Shown here: one piece after another, positions 62,830 through 64,000 of the stretch
Position numbering within the stretch: position 1 is the first letter of the stretch
Layout of the letters: each line of letters opens with the position of its first letter
DNA from: Jeongeupia chitinilytica
GTDB taxonomy: Bacteria; Pseudomonadota; Gammaproteobacteria; Burkholderiales; Chitinibacteraceae
DNA length: 64,000 bases
Assembly (NCBI RefSeq): GCF_014652315.1
Contig: NZ_BMYO01000004.1
Coordinates: forward strand, 301,763 to 365,762
Direction: 5' to 3'
The notes under the pieces: generated by a model
Database searches by the model: none
What the model saw: only the letters and a program-made list of their open reading frames with translations
What the model was told of the DNA's origin: nothing
Position numbers and translations under genes: made by a program

Positions 62830-63595
62830 TTTTTATCTCCGGCAATCCAGAGGGTGGTTTAGGTTTGACATAACCTTGGAAATTCTCAACCAAAATGTCC
62901 AATGCTGATTTCCCGCCCTTCAAGTGAATTGTAAACATCCCTTCAGCATTACCGTGATGGAGTGAAACCGTTTCATTAATTGAAGGTCCAGTGGTAACAT
63001 TCCATTGCCCGCCCAAATCAGCGATTGTGTCATCTGCACTCATTAGCTTTTCTGGAACTTCCGCACGAATATTAATCCAATTGCTGTCTTTATATTTCGG
63101 GGATGGCTTTGACCAATAAATATCAGACAACATTGCCACTCCAATCCCCTCTCCGACCGGATCTAGCGTTACCAGATATTCAACGCTATATCCTTTGTCA
63201 GTTAAAATCGCGGACAAATGAGCCGAATTCCATCCGCCCAAACTATGCCCAATTAAATATACCAGCGATGATGTATCCTGCAGTCTCTCAATAAAATTGA
63301 CCTTTATGTCCTCATCGCCTTTAGCATCATCGTAACCTAGATGATACGAATTCTGCCTAATTTCTTCGGAGTCATATCCTTTAGATTTCAGGCGATCAAT
63401 TAATGCAGTTCTCGCATCTTGTATAAGATTAGTCGGCGACATTCCATAGTATGACTTTTTGTCTGCCGCACCTCCAACAAAGAAAAATGCAAAATCTCTC
63501 GGAGGTAAAGCAACTACTTTATCTTTCTGGTTCTCTTCGAGAGTGATATTTTTCTTTCCAACACTTCTAAATTTCGGTTTTTTTGATTTCGGCAT
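62819..63595 (-). CDS. Alpha/beta-hydrolase, probable T6SS lipase effector
   Basis: 258 residues. N-terminus basic (MPKSKKPKFRSVGKKN), no signal peptide. The nucleophile elbow GHSLGG has Ser118, with Asp145 (TLDPVG) and His213 or 214 (LHHGN) as probable triad partners. Gene composition is AT-rich. It follows vgrG by three bases and is followed by a lipoprotein gene, the usual layout of Tle-type phospholipase effectors delivered by VgrG. Exact Tle family not determined. Confidence 0.7.
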   Translation of the reverse strand: MPKSKKPKFRSVGKKNITLEENQKDKVVALPPRDFAFFFVGGAADKKSYYGMSPTNLIQDARTALIDRLKSKGYDSEEIRQNSYHLGYDDAKGDEDIKVNFIERLQDTSSLVYLIGHSLGGWNSAHLSAILTDKGYSVEYLVTLDPVGEGIGVAMLSDIYWSKPSPKYKDSNWINIRAEVPEKLMSADDTIADLGGQWNVTTGPSINETVSLHHGNAEGMFTIHLKGGKSALDILVENFQGYVKPKPPSGLPEIKIED

Positions 63596-63598
63596 TGA

Positions 63599-64000
63599 TT
63601 AAATTTCTTCAATGAAAATTTCAACTTGCTCAGAAGAGTATGGGTTCTTGATTGTATGTGTATAACCATTACCATCTGTCACGCCATATTCTTTCTCCCC
63701 ATGGGCTCGTTCAATAATGTATTTCCTGTTTATCAAAGCCTCACCAGTTCTTTCGTCTTTTAGTAGAAATTTGTCATCAAATTTGGCAGATGGCATGTTA
63801 TTCATTGAGCGAGCCAAGCTTGTCGATCCACTAAATGTATGATCAGCGCCCTTCACATCCACTTTCCCAGGGCAATGGATCTCGATGTTCCCGCCCTTGA
63901 GCCGGATGTAGCCGCCCCCTGCCGTCAGCAGGATCTCTTCACCGGCGATCACCTGGATGTTCTGGTTCGCCGTCTGCTGGATGTCCTTGGCCGCATTGAT
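63599..64000 (-). CDS. vgrG: VgrG type VI secretion spike protein, C-terminal part (cut by window)
   Basis: The last 133 residues only; the N-terminal gp27/gp5-like part lies beyond the window. Residues from the edge are the DUF2345 region (repeated EEILLTAGGGYIRLKGGNIEIHCPGKVDVKG beta-helix run, of which only short parts are quoted here: AGGGYIRLKGG, IEIHCPGKVDVKG). The tail SAKFDDKFLLKDERTGEAL continuing to IFIEEI resembles a transthyretin-like domain used to bind Tle effectors. The right part of the gene is GC-rich and its tail AT-rich. Confidence 0.85.
   Translation of the reverse strand: MNAAKDIQQTANQNIQVIAGEEILLTAGGGYIRLKGGNIEIHCPGKVDVKGADHTFSGSTSLARSMNNMPSAKFDDKFLLKDERTGEALINRKYIIERAHGEKEYGVTDGNGYTHTIKNPYSSEQVEIFIEEI

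Overview
The window is a GC-rich, gene-dense bacterial chromosome segment with about 64 protein genes, no rRNA or tRNA gene that I can see, no CRISPR array and no insertion sequence. Gene content points to a betaproteobacterium, most likely of the Neisseriales (Chromobacterium/Chitinibacter-like): an FtrABCD-type ferrous iron system, a SPOR-domain gene followed by dsbA, a hybrid peroxiredoxin-glutaredoxin, the oxygen-independent ubiquinone genes ubiU-ubiV-ubiT, an nsrR-hmp nitric-oxide pair and an EmrAB-type pump with its own outer-membrane lipoprotein. The taxonomic call is inference from memory of these families, not from a database search.

Layout. 1-9.2 kb: a BASS-family transporter, NADH dehydrogenase II, a membrane GGDEF enzyme, a secreted M30-type metalloprotease lipoprotein, hemB, dadA, an MgtC-like protein and a GNAT enzyme. 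9.2-16.9 kb: argH, the minus-strand operon ftrA-ftrB-ftrC-ftrD behind a Fur-like palindrome, then SPOR protein, dsbA and a porin. 17-24 kb: ubiU-ubiV-ubiT behind an FNR-like box, gnd, a Sel1-like protein, a DUF2520-type dehydrogenase and a coupled rsuA-patatin pair. 24.4-29.3 kb: MarR regulator, outer-membrane lipoprotein, emrA, emrB. 29.4-38.1 kb: a secreted unknown, an ATP-pyrophosphatase, nadV and nudC (NAD metabolism), an HPr-like protein, nsrR and hmp with NsrR-type operators, benE and a DMT exporter. 38.3-44.6 kb: an orphan small gene, an iron-type alcohol dehydrogenase, a cystine-type ABC receptor and permease with a C-S lyase, and a hexapeptide acetyltransferase. 44.6-50.5 kb: purE, a small membrane protein, purK, an AlkD-like protein, a PaiB-like protein, aqpZ, purC, wrbA. 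50.6-62.2 kb: TrhA/HlyIII, an ALG10-like membrane glycosyltransferase, a degenerate GGDEF protein, a PfkB kinase, two TSUP permeases around EVE and CxxCxxCC genes, a YbiO-like mechanosensitive channel, peroxiredoxin-glutaredoxin and a dihydrolipoamide-dehydrogenase-like flavoprotein. 62.2-64 kb: an AT-rich type VI secretion cargo module (VgrG C-terminus, lipase-like effector, lipoprotein that may be its immunity protein), cut by the window edge.

Functional threads are switching between aerobic and anaerobic or nitrosative conditions (ndh, ubiUVT, nsrR-hmp), iron and haem supply (ftr, hemB), thiol and sulfur handling (dsbA, cystine transport plus C-S lyase, peroxiredoxin-glutaredoxin) and purine synthesis split between purEK and purC. 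The least explained items are a dispersed intergenic repeat that keeps its hairpins by compensatory change (three copies), a triplicated C-terminal segment of gnd lying beyond its stop codon, a bacterial ALG10 homologue, and the T6SS effector module. I did not find a clearly new multi-gene system.
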